NCBI GenBank assembly: GCA_003439945.1
Contig: QVRM01006119.1
Span: forward strand, 1-64,000
From: Dermanyssus gallinae
Taxonomy: Eukaryota; Arthropoda; Arachnida; Mesostigmata; Dermanyssidae
Direction: 5' to 3'
Length of the DNA: 64,000 bases
Positions 1 through 9,790 of this stretch are shown here, in pieces. The position numbers were made by a program, and so were the translations under genes. Under the pieces are notes generated by a model that saw nothing but the letters and a program-made list of their open reading frames with translations, was not told the DNA's origin and made no database searches. Position 1 is the first letter of the stretch; each line of letters starts with the position of its first letter.

Positions 1-20
1 ATTATATATATATATATAAT
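1..20. repeat. (TA)n microsatellite
   Basis: Pure TA run at the window edge. It directly abuts the 3' end of the minus-strand LINE that follows, whose last bases in the sense direction read AATAAATGATTATATA. The tract may extend beyond the window. Confidence 0.9.
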
Positions 21-89
21 CATTTATTTATTGTGACAAGTATACAATTGTGGTGTAAGAACATGTGCACAACCCGCTCGGGGCAAAAC

Positions 90-3030
90 TCAAGGTGTTA
101 GGTCCAGGCTTGGGCTGGTCCACCTAGCCAGGGTACCCTCACCGAAGCGGCATTCCCCCTCTGAACGTCTAATGAGAGACGTTGTAGTAGATATTCGCCT
201 GCCCTCTTGTCTCCTGTAGCGAGTGCCAGTTTTCTCCCGACGTCGTTGAGCAGTTTCTTTCGTGAGCACTCCAGGCCCGCCCAATGTCTCGAATGCGAGA
301 GGTGAGAACAGGTGTGGGTAGCCGACACTGGAGTACTTTCTGCACTTGGCTGCCTCCGCCAGGGCTACCGCGTGTCCAGGGCGGGCTGCGCCCGTACCGA
401 CCATTGAGGGGGCTAAAGAGTCGGTTACGGTCGCGTCCCATACCAGCATTGGCCCCGCTCCGAAACGGAGTCAAGGTCATACCATCTGGTCTCCTGGCAT
501 CATCTCTGACTAAGCCAGACGGCTCCAAAATGCATGGGTAGCCTGCCGATCGCAGCCCCCTGCTGAATGTCTCATTCAGGGCTGAGTGACGCGCGATTCT
601 ACCTGAACTTTGGGGACAGGAAAGTCCGTGGTGGCCTAGGGAATCGACCTCGTCACCGCATCTGCACCGGTGTGGGGAGACTAGCTCTGCTCCCAGCCTC
701 AACCCGACTAGTATGCGAGTGGACTCGTCGTCCAGGAGGGTGCCTAGCTGAGGGCTTGGGAGGGCCTGCAGCCATGCACCTGCACCCGTGTGAAGAAACG
801 TGCACTGCCAGTAGCCTCGCTTTGTTGGCGGCCGTAGTTGTTCGGTCCATAAGCCATTCCAACGACCCGTTGTTTGCCAGCTCTGACCACGCGCGCTGAA
901 ATGAGGGGTCTCCGGTAGAGACCCACAAAATGCAATGGCATCTTCCTGAGTTCGTTCAAGCGTAGCTCGAAAATTTGAAACTGCTTCGGGGTCCAGAATA
1001 GCTTCAACGCCACTCGTCGCCGAATGCAAGGATGCGATGTGTGCTGCGATTGCAAGAGAAACTGCTTCAGGCAGGCCCAGTCCACCTCTGGCTACCGGTA
1101 AGGCGGCTTGAACTAAGGGGTCGTTTCGCAACCGCAGGTTAAGTATAGATTCCAACGCCAGGCCTAGCTTCAAGTTTATTTCCTCCAACTGGGGCGAGAA
1201 GGCTGAACACTTGATTCCCCTGAACAGGTAGTTTAGCCTTGACGCAGAGAAACATGCGCGCAGAAGGTACAACCCCCGGTGAGCGCCCAGCTGGGGAAGG
1301 CGATTGAAGCCGATCTCGAGCTTTTTCTCTTTCTTGTTCGATTTTCGGTCCAAGGTGGCAAGAAAACAGGGGTACCCCAGGAGGTCCAAGTCGTCGCCTG
1401 TTACGCGGCACCCCGGAAGAAGATCCCGTAAAGCGGAGATATCGGCTGTACCTGAGCCGATAATGTGAACCTCACACTTGGTTGGGTTCAGCTCCAGGCC
1501 ACTGCATGTAGCGAAACTTAAGATCTTCTTTATGTCCTCACAGACCGTACCTGTTGCCTGCGATGACCCGTCATCTAAATACCAAAGGTTGAGTGGACTC
1601 TCGAGTGAGTTCACCAAGTCCTTAACGGCAAGACAGAACAGAGGGGGGGCGAGGGGTCTCCTTGCTGAACCCCTACAGCCGAGTGAGCAGTGCCGAGGGT
1701 AAAACCAAGTGCGACGAATCACCGTAGGCCAATTTCACTTGGTGATAGATGCCAGGGGCCTCATCTCCGACCACTCTCAACAGGTGATCCTTTTCACAGT
1801 GTTAAAAGCGTTCTTAAAATCAAGCTTAACTAGCACGGACGAATCGATTCGAGAATCTATAAAAGCCCTGGTGGCGTGGATCATTATTTCAGCACCCCCC
1901 TTGGTGTAAAAACCCAACTGGTGGGGCCCAATTGCTAGGTTGATAAGATCTCTAGAATCCCTCACTGCTAATTTTGCCGCGACCCTACGTAGTACTGAAG
2001 AGCAAGCGATAGGTCTGAACGAGCCGTCTTTCTTCTTCAGCGCAAACAGTCTCGCTCCGAAGATGAGGGGACACCACCTTGGATGCGGGGCTCCCCATCG
2101 CAGTAGGTCAATTACCTTCGCTAGGGCCTTACTAAGTGTGTCGGATGAGCAGCCGAGAGTCGGTGACAGAAGGTCCTGTAGGTCGAGGTCTCATAAAATC
2201 CAGGCCCGCGCTCGAACTCTTTGCAAATGATCCGACAGCAAAACGAACATCCTCGGCCGACGTAGATGAAGGTAAGAGCTGTAAGGGTGGGGAGACGGCC
2301 AGCACAATCCGGTTGCGCGGGGGGGTGTTTTTCCCGTAACGACGCTGCGGCCGCTGGCTCATCGACCATGACGTCATCAGATAGAAGAAGGCGGGCTGCT
2401 CCGGACACGTCCCCGTCCGATAGCTTGGCTGACACGGCCCGCGTGATCGACTGATTTTGCTCAGCATTACCACCCGACTCTCCTGCCGTGAGCAGGGGAA
2501 CCAGATCTGTAAGCCGAACGCCGCGTCGAAACTCCACTAAGTTCTTTCTGATGACCACTGCTAGAGAGCGTGTATCCCTGCAGCCTATTGGTAACCTCAG
2601 CACGACTGGAGCGAAAGAGAAAGCCCGAGCCAGGCGGCGTCGTCGTTGTCCGAGGCAACCTTAATACACACCTCTGACAGGGCGTCAGCCACCGACTTCC
2701 TTACCACTTTGGGCAAGATACGAACCAGCTTTCCATTTTTCATGAACGCCTGGATGCACTCCGTGAGGTCGAAATTGGACTCGTTCATGACGCCGTTAGG
2801 GACTAAGTGGCGCCCCCGCCCCCATGTTTGACCGTGACATGTCTACGGAAGCCTCGCCTGGCGAAAGTTTGGCCGCATTGGTGACAAGTTACCCTATTAG
2901 ACCCCAAGGGTCTGGTGTGGTCGCAGGGTTCTGCCCTGATGTGGAGCTTGGGCCGGCGCCTTCTGAAGGATCCGGCAAGGTGGCATGTATGGGTTTGTCC
3001 TGTCCTGCAATTGTTGTGATCACCCGTCAT
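90..3030 (-). pseudogene. LINE ORF2: C2H2 finger, reverse transcriptase, RLE endonuclease (broken)
   Basis: The start ATG at 3030 overlaps the ORF1 stop. A C2H2 finger (CHQCGQTF...HVTVKH) lies at about residues 49-69 (near 2886-2826). RT motif A (LVKLDFKNAFN) is near 1800 and the catalytic box YLDD is at 1581-1570, intact. The thumb follows at about 1300-1000 (ARGGLGLPEA). The endonuclease has a zinc-binding CRCG...HHGLSC segment and the RRPDG catalytic motif; the partner WDATVTD lies in another frame near 440. One stop at 1779-1777 divides an otherwise shared frame from 1965 to 169, and frameshifts occur near 450 and between 1965 and 3030. The overall order matches R4/R2-type ORF2 proteins. 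Confidence 0.8.
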
Positions 3031-4425
3031 TATGATTGTCTAAAATTGCTAGCAACCGACAGCAGCGCCAATAAGGGCTGTAGCGCGTTCGTGATTGACT
3101 TAACCATTTTTGACAGTTCGGACTTTATAGATATTAAGTCCCGGACTAATCCGGTCGATCCTTGAGCCACTGGCTTGCGAGGTCCCCGAAGACGAGTGCG
3201 AGTGACGTTCGTTCGTGGTTTAGCTCGACGACGCTGCTTGGGAGCCGCTCTGGGCCGAGGCAGAAGGAGCTGCGGGGTGGTGTTTCCCCCAACCGCGATG
3301 CCGCGCACCACTGAGGCATAAGTCGCCTCCTGCGGGGCTGATGAAGCTGGGCAACAACACTAGAGCCCCGTGAAGAGGGCGCAGGCGCTACCAAGGCTTC
3401 GTTAATAGATGCATCCGGGTGGTAGCCCGAACCTGGTGGAGGGTTCTGGCTTCCATTAGGACCCGATTTCTTTCTCTCAGGTAGAATAGTCGCGGGCAGC
3501 TGGGTGATTTTGCATCGTGAGGTCACCGCAGTTGACACATTTGGCTGCGTTTAGGACAGTCGGCAGCTAGATGGCCCCCTTTGCCACAATTGCGACAAAG
3601 CCTTAGGAAGTGAGCAGCTCGCCCGCAATATGGCCAACCCTGGAGCAGTGAAGGCAGACTCGGGGCTGGTCGGGTTCCAAAACCACTGCATGCGAGCGGT
3701 AGCCCAGGAACACTGACGCCGGTGGTTGACGATCGAAAGTCAGGATCACTTTTGGCAAAGGCTTCTTTTGATTGCCAGAAGAGACGATCAGTCTTCGGGC
3801 AGCTGTGACGCCGAAGTTTGATAGCTCCGTTACAAATCTCTTCCTCTGTTAGCGACGTGCAGACACCTTGAATCCTGGCCTTAAACGAGGCAAGCCTGGG
3901 GCAATAGGCGGTCACCCGGGATGTCATCTACGCATGTTAGGCGTGAAAGCTTCTGAGCCACCTCGATGGAGGAGACGTTGATAAAGATGCTTACTCTTGT
4001 CGCCAGAAATTCGTGCCCTCCGGCACTAGACTGTGAATAGCCTTGAATAGACCTTAACATCGAACCTCCTTGAAGTCGCTAAACTCCCGTCAGGATTCTC
4101 CTTGTGTCTGAGGCGAACCCTGAATGCTCCAAATGCTCCTGAATTGACTTCGCTTTTCAGCCGGTCTAATTGTTTTTGCTCCCGCATCACGGTCTTTTTA
4201 CCCTTGCGCTGTAACAACGGTGAAACCATCGTCAAGCGAGGGCTCATCAACCACCGAGTCAGCATCGACGCCTTGCCTTCTTCGCTTGACGCCCGCCGAT
4301 TTGTTACTCATGGCGCTAGCAGGCCTCGATATGTCATCGACGGCTGTAGGTGCATCAGTGCGAATGTTTGCTATGTCCAGGCTAGCTGGAGGCACAGCTA
4401 GCCGGGCCGGGTCATTAGGACCCAT
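3030..4425 (-). pseudogene. LINE ORF1, gag-like protein with CCHC zinc knuckles (frameshifted)
   Basis: The start is an ATG at 4425-4423. The N-terminal part is polar with a basic run (VKRRR). The middle, around 4030-4260, reads FGAFRVRLRHK and similar. The C-terminal part carries gag-type knuckles: CLHCSRVGHIAGEL (last Cys lost) near 3640-3600, CRNCGKGGHLAADC near 3585-3540, and a third starting CVNCGD near 3535. A basic tail ends at the TAA at 3032-3030. At least one frameshift separates knuckles 1 and 2. Such ORF1 proteins bind LINE RNA to form ribonucleoprotein particles. The knuckle pattern is typical of R1/I/Jockey-type LINEs, so its place upstream of an RLE ORF2 is odd. Confidence 0.7.
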
Positions 4426-4445
4426 AATCGCGCTTCAAATTCACT

Positions 4446-4522
4446 CGCAATGCCTTGTATAGTTATATCGCCGAGTATATGTATATATATGTCACCAAGG
4501 TGTGTATGTATGTCGCCTTGTA

Positions 4523-4553
<31 letters not shown>

Positions 4554-4690
4554 GTCACCACTGTCTTGTATATATATGTCGCCTTGTGTATATATATAAA
4601 CCATATATATGTATGTCACCTTCTGTATATATGTCACCAGCGCCTTGTATATATATGTCACCAAGGCAAGTGATTGTTTACAAACAGTCG
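4446..4690. repeat. TA-rich degenerate minisatellite
   Basis: The motif GTC(A/G)CC and the motif CCTTGTATATAT alternate with TA runs about eight times. It sits at the 5' end of the two-ORF LINE. It may be a degenerated (TA)n target or repeated 5' UTR units; the sequence alone does not decide. Confidence 0.75.
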
Positions 4691-5028
4691 CACTGGCGCC
4701 GAATGTAGGCGCGTGCAGGCACGCGGAATCAGCCGGTGCCAGAACGGCTCCACCGTCTAAATTGACGGAACAGAAGCCGTGTTATGGCGTGGCTGTTTTG
4801 GAACACAAGTAATAAAAAGTATGCTGCACAGGAGCACCGATTAACTAAACGGCACCTCACGGTTCACGAATGAAACAGTCTCTAGTCTTGAACGGAGCGC
4901 AATGTATAAGCGATCCGACTGGGCCACTGCCAAGTCAGGCCGTAGCACACGAGCTAGGAAACGTCGCACTATTCGTAAGTCACCGAAAACACGTCCGCAC
5001 ACCTCGACGTTCGAACGCCGAAAAAGTA
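4691..5028. other. Unassigned spacer
   Basis: Moderately GC-rich sequence between the minisatellite and the next (TA)n. Short ORFs lack any recognisable domain. I see no gene here. Confidence 0.5.
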
Positions 5029-5054
5029 TGTATATATATATATATATATATATA

Positions 5055-5147
5055 CAAAGTGTAACAGAAGAATGTAAAGAGCGATATGTGGAATTGTAAA
5101 GCTTGTTAAAGCAAATATTTTTTCCAGTGGAGCATAGTCTCTGAGAA
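5055..5147 (+). mobile_element. MITE family 2 terminal fragment
   Basis: Resembles the left arm of the foldback MITE at 32272-33149: both contain AAAGCAAATATTTTTTCCA followed by a CAT(A)GTCTCTGAGA stretch. It lies between two (TA)n tracts (5029-5054 and 5147-5169) and has no partner arm. Confidence 0.6.
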
Positions 5148-5169
5148 TATATATATATATATATATATA

Positions 5170-6490
5170 CGAGGTGTGTTCAAAAGTATCGCGACTTTTG
5201 TGTTTTTTTCAAAAATTATTCATTTATTCATGAATATCTATTTTGTCCCCTTCAAAGTAATCCCCATGAGATATTATACACTTGTGCCAACGGTTTTTCC
5301 AATCTTCGAAGCACTTCAAAAAACCATTTTTTTTATCTTGTTCAGCTCCTCCTTCGATGCCGTCTTTATCTCGTCAAGCGTAGCGTAACGTCGTCCTTTC
5401 ATGGGCCTCTTCAGTTTAGGGAACAAGAAAAAGTCACAGGGGGCCAGATCTGGGGAATACGGTGGCTGCGGCATCATTAGTGTGTTGTTTTTGGCCAAAA
5501 ACTCGCGCACAAGCAACGATGTGTGAGCAGGGGCGTTATCGTGGTGCAAAAGCCAATTTTTGTTCTTCCACAAATCCGGGCGTTTCTGGCGGATTGCTTC
5601 GCGCAAATTGCGCATAACTTGCAGGTAATATTCCTTATTGACCGTTCTACCCTGTGGCAAGAACTCATGATGCACCACGCCCCTGCAATCGAAGAAAACT
5701 GTCAGCAAAACTTTCACATTCGACCGAACTTGGCGCGCTTTTTTCGGTCTTGGTTCGTGCGGCAGCTTCCATTGAGATGATTGAGCTTTGGTTTTCCACG
5801 TCATAACCATAAACCCACGATTCGTCACCAGTTATGACCCTCTGGAGCAAATTTGGGTCGTCGCGGACAGAGTCCAACATCTCATTAGCAATGTTCATGC
5901 GATGCTGTTTTTGGTCGCAATTGAGCAATTTTGGTACGAATTTCGCGGCGACCCGTCTCATGCCCAAATCATTGATAAAAATCAAATGGCACGAGCCAAT
6001 CGATATGTTTAGGTCCTCAGCAACTTCTCTAACGGTGATTCGACGATTGGCCAATACCATTTTCTCCACTTCATTAATTTTTTCGTCTGTTGTTGAAGTG
6101 CTCGGGCGTCCGGCACGCTCTTCGTCGTTCACATTTTCTCGGCCTTCTGAGAACATTTTGTACCACCGATAAACGTTGCTTCGGTCCAAGGTAGCTTCTC
6201 CGTATGCCACAGTCAACATTCGGAATGCATCCGCGCACTTAATTTCGTTTTTCACACAAAATTTGATACAGGTTCTTTGATCCATTTTTTTGAATAGGTA
6301 AAAATCGAAGACGATCCAAAACACGTGCAAGCAAAGCAGCTGTCAACAATTAAGTGAACATTCAAAATGGCCAAGCTTGTCGGCATAAGTGAGAGACATG
6401 AGTACCAACATAACGCCACAAAAAATCGAAATTCGAATATACGTAACCCGCGAAAATTCAAAAGTCGCGATACTTTTTGAACACACCTCG
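5170..6490 (-). mobile_element. Full-length mariner transposon
   Basis: The terminal inverted repeats of about 31 bp begin CGAGGTGTGTTCAAAA and end TTTTGAACACACCTCG, differing by a single-base indel. TA flanks both ends (5168-5169 and 6491-6492), as expected for Tc1/mariner insertion, and both TAs are expanded into microsatellites. The 1321-bp length is normal for mariner. The transposase gene inside has two frameshifts, so the copy is non-autonomous although both ends look usable. Confidence 0.95.
5225..6285 (-). pseudogene. Mariner transposase (DD34D), two frameshifts
   Basis: The likely native start is MDQRTC at 6285. The N-terminal paired HTH DNA-binding region is followed by the DDE/D catalytic core. 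The first Asp is in ITGDESWVYGYD, the second in HHDNAPAH, and the third in YSPDLAPCDFF with exactly 34 residues between the second and third: the mariner signature. The frame shifts once at an A-run near 5790-5797, just after GYDVE, and again near 5318-5330; the usual mariner C-terminus then continues to a TAA at 5227-5225. Total length of about 350 codons fits the family. The enzyme would cut and paste DNA at TA dinucleotides. It does not match the termini of the nearby MITEs, which start CAGGGT. Confidence 0.92.
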
Positions 6491-6514
6491 TATATATATA
6501 TATATATATATATA
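6491..6514. repeat. (TA)n microsatellite between mariner and MITE
   Basis: A pure TA run is the only sequence separating the mariner right end from the MITE left end. Confidence 0.9.
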
Positions 6515-7102
6515 CAGGGTCATTCATATCGTTATGTACTTATTGCAAGGTTTGGTAGAACTCGGCAAGGAAATAAATTTTTCCAATGGAAGGAGGACGC
6601 GGAAACGTTGTGTTTTGGAGAGAGAGTGAAGTTTATTGAAGTAGTTATTCTGCCTTTTTCTCCTACATAGTTCTGCGAAATATTCGTTTGCGGGTGAACC
6701 AGTCAACGCATGAAGGAACCGATTATACCGGCGTGTTCGGAGCAAAATTAGGAAGGAAAAAAAAGGAAGACACTTTACTAGCTTAGATAGCGAAAAGCAA
6801 AGAACCAGATTGAGGAAAGTCATAAAAATCGATATGTTACGTTAACGCTTTTTCATGAAAATCGTAATTTTTTTCCATTGTGACCACTAAGAAAAATTGT
6901 TTTCTTGCCGAGTTCTACCAAATCTCAAAATATGTACCTAACTTTCTCATACACTCTGTGCAAGTATGCATGCCTTCGCGCTCGATATGGCTGTCGAAAA
7001 AGCTTAGTTACTTGACAACTGCGTAACGCAGCACTATCACTTTGGTACGAAATGGTGGGCATTAAATTTGCTATTGTGTGAGACTGGTCTTTCGGACATA
7101 CA

Positions 7103-7169
<67 letters not shown>

Positions 7170-7740
7170 CTATATGTACGATCGTTCTTAACGGGGGTTA
7201 GCTGTAGCGCCAAGGAGCAACATGTTGGAGAGTGCGTGTGCTGCATTTCGCCTATTGCATTATATAGTGACATCAGCAAAGTGGGGAATCGCTACTAATT
7301 TGGCCAGAGCGGTAATAAATAGAGCCGCGAATTAGCTTAACGTGATCCATTACTTAAACATACATTTTGGTCGTAATGGAATATTTTTCGATTTTTCACA
7401 AAAAGGCGTTAACGTAAGACATAACAACACATCGACTTTTATGACTTTTCTCAATCTGGCTATTCATTTCTCGCTAAGCAAACTAGTGAAGTGTTCTTCT
7501 TTGCGCAGAATTTTCTTCCGAACACGCCGATATAATTGGTTCCTTTATGCGTTAACTGGTTCTCCCGCAAACGTAGATTTTGCACAACTATGTAGAAGAA
7601 AAAGGCAGAATAACTACTTTTATAAACTTCACTCTTTCTCCCAAACAAGTCGTTTCCGCCTCTTCCTTCCATTGGAAAAGTTATTTCTTGCCGAGTTCTG
7701 TCAAACCTCGAAATAAGTACATAACGATATGAATGACCCT
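6515..7740. mobile_element. Foldback MITE family 1, copy a
   Basis: Begins CAGGGTCATTCATATCGTTATG and ends with its inverse (CATAACGATATGAATGACCCT), next to TA. The arms are long: the stretch around GGTTTGGTAGAACTCGGCAAG recurs inverted near 7690. An internal (TA)n lies at 7107-7165. The reading frames in the arms are shared by all copies but contain no transposase motif, so this is a non-autonomous element. Other copies lie at 24.8, 44.1, 47.7 and 48.9 kb. Confidence 0.85.
7107..7165. repeat. (TA)n microsatellite inside MITE
   Basis: About 29 TA units near the centre of the foldback element, probably an expanded TA or a later nested insertion point. Confidence 0.9.
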
Positions 7741-9415
7741 ATATATTAAGATTACTGGTAGTATGTTTACTCAGTTTACTATTATGATTTAAAATAGACA
7801 GTTTAAGCTTTCCTATAAAAATCTACAACGCGATAAAGGCGGCATTTTTTTAAACGGTTAGAGATAGTTCGTTGACTCTAAGTACTTTCTCCCGAGGTGG
7901 CCGCATATCGTACAGCTTATGTGCGACCTTACAGTTTCCAAACAAGCTGATAAGGTCACGGGTCACACCTAATCGCAACCACTTATTTTTATGCCACGTA
8001 TGCTGCCCACGCATAGCTCTCACAATGCTGAGTGACTTGACCAGAGTACCACATACACTGTGTGTAACAAAGGTGACTTTGTGTAACGTTATGACGTAGC
8101 TAAGAGGATGTCGCAGTGCAAGACACCGTAGCATTACATAATATTGATTATCATGATTATTCTTTCTACTCGAGCAGTAGGCAGCGACTGCTACTACTAC
8201 TACTACTATAGAGCCAACATCGAGCATGCGAATAGCAGAGAGATACGCCCTAGAGCCGACCAAGGCCATCCCACGGTCAGCCACCTACATGCTAGAGCAG
8301 CCGGTAAATAGCGTGGCAGGGTCAGTACAGCGTTGTTTTCCGTGCCTACACAACTAATGGGCTGGAAAATAAGCCACGTAGTGGGAGCTAATCGAAATTA
8401 CCTTGATGGTATTTGTAGGAACCAATCCGCGGCACATCGCATTGGGCACGAATGACCGGCGGCGCTATACAATACCGCGTGAGTCAATGTTAAGCAATCT
8501 ATACGCCTTGAACTCCCGTACGAGTCGTGCAAACATTTACAAGAAGTTCTAGAATAGGGAAAAGTGGCATTCATGCTTGCAATCAAGACGGATTCAAACA
8601 GAAACTCTGGCTTATCAGGAAGATCAGAAAAAGTTTACAATAATTTTGATTTAGTCCCATCAAAGATTGCTTAGGGAAATGGGAACAAATCGTAAGAAAC
8701 TAACGGTACTCGGGAAAGTGCACATCTGCACTCCTGACGTACGGGATGCAGACGAACTAGTACAAAGCAAGTTACACAAAGCAACTACAGCCGAACCAGC
8801 AGCAATCCGTTGCGGAAACAACGACAGAGCTAAGGCGAGTCGATAGAGAGGCATGCTCTGAGCGGAGCAGTGACCGCAATAATGGTTTGCAAAAACATCT
8901 ACGTGACATTGAGTTGGGTAACGTGTCCAGAGACCTAAGCCGCCATAGTTCAGAAGTAAATATTCGAAATTTCTCAAACAAGCAGACAAAGCTAGACAAA
9001 GGGGGGCAAGCATAGCAAACACATCACGGGATTTACGTGCGTATTCAGAATTGTAAACATGCATATAAGGCATGCTAAGCGTAGGGCACATAGTTCTATA
9101 AATAGCAAAAACGTACAGTAAAGAAAACTTAGGGTTTAGTGTAGCTCAACCTCAATCGAAATTCCATATATTTGCATACATACGTACACTTAAGCACGTG
9201 AGAACGTACCGAACGAATGCGCTGCAGTGTGAAACGACCGCAGCCCAAGCGACGACTGTGGCGCAGGCACAGTCGTGGCTAGCTACGTCGAAGCGTTCCG
9301 TTTGGGGTCACGTTGTTCGTGACACTGACGAACGAGATGTGCCTCAGGAAATCACAGATTAGCGGGGTTGAAGTAGATGGGGTTGAAGAAGTATTAAAGA
9401 ATGGTTCCAGCTCCT
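7741..9415. other. Unassigned sequence
   Basis: No convincing ORF, repeat or RNA gene. A short CTA trinucleotide run is at about 8190-8208. Nothing else stands out. Confidence 0.4.
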
Positions 9416-9790
9416 CGCCTCTTCCTGAGGCCATTTAGGTGAAAGGTTTTTAGTGGGTATCATGCCAACAACATCGGCATCGAGTCCCACACTACCCGCA
9501 AAAAAATCACAGGTATGTAGTAGCAATCGAGCGACGCAAAGCGATACCCCCATATACGTAGTGCGCCGGACGTCGGCAAGGGCAGCGAGACCCATAGTAC
9601 TATTAGCCGAAGATCCGGGAGGTCTGGAGTAAATCTTAAGAGAGACTGCGGTTTTCAGAGTATAGAAAAGCCGGAGTTTTAGTCGGTAACGCCGGTAATC
9701 TTCTAACCGGTAATAAGCAGCAAGTCCGACACTGTTCGGCCCACATCCAAAGGTGGTGTCCGTTCGTGCGTAACGCATTTTTCCCCTCTA
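9416..9790 (-). repeat. Unknown interspersed repeat, family 3, copy 1
   Basis: Shares two blocks with other places in the window. The block around GGGTATCATGCCAACAACATCGG recurs near 25.69 kb. The block with GACACTGTTC...GTGTCCGTTCGTGCGTAACGCATTT recurs inverted at 13.64-13.75 kb. It may be a LINE 3' part or a MITE; no domain was recognised. Confidence 0.6.

Larger units (their letters stand above)
21..4445 (-). mobile_element. Two-ORF RLE-type LINE (R4/Dong-like), degenerate, near full length
   Basis: In the sense direction (right to left) the element has a gag-like ORF1 (4425 to 3030), an ORF2 with a C2H2 zinc finger, reverse transcriptase and a C-terminal restriction-like endonuclease (3030 to about 90), and a short 3' UTR. 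ORF1 and ORF2 overlap by one base in TAATG. The 3' end runs into (TA)n at 1-20 and the 5' end into TA-rich minisatellite at about 4446. Several frameshifts and stops make it non-functional as written. RLE LINEs copy RNA at a nick and often choose specific targets; (TA)n is the apparent target here, by inference from both junctions. A relative with the same ORF order lies at 15.5-20.6 kb. Confidence 0.8.

Noticed and set aside
3146..3538. 130-codon minus ORF as a separate gene
   Set aside because: It is a second frame of the frameshifted LINE ORF1 region, not an independent protein.
4398..4708. Tyr-Ile repeat ORFs on both strands (here and at every TA tract)
   Set aside because: TA repeats have no stop codon in any frame, so YIYIY frames are automatic.
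8190..8208. CTA trinucleotide run as possible functional element
   Set aside because: Too short and isolated to distinguish from chance microsatellite.
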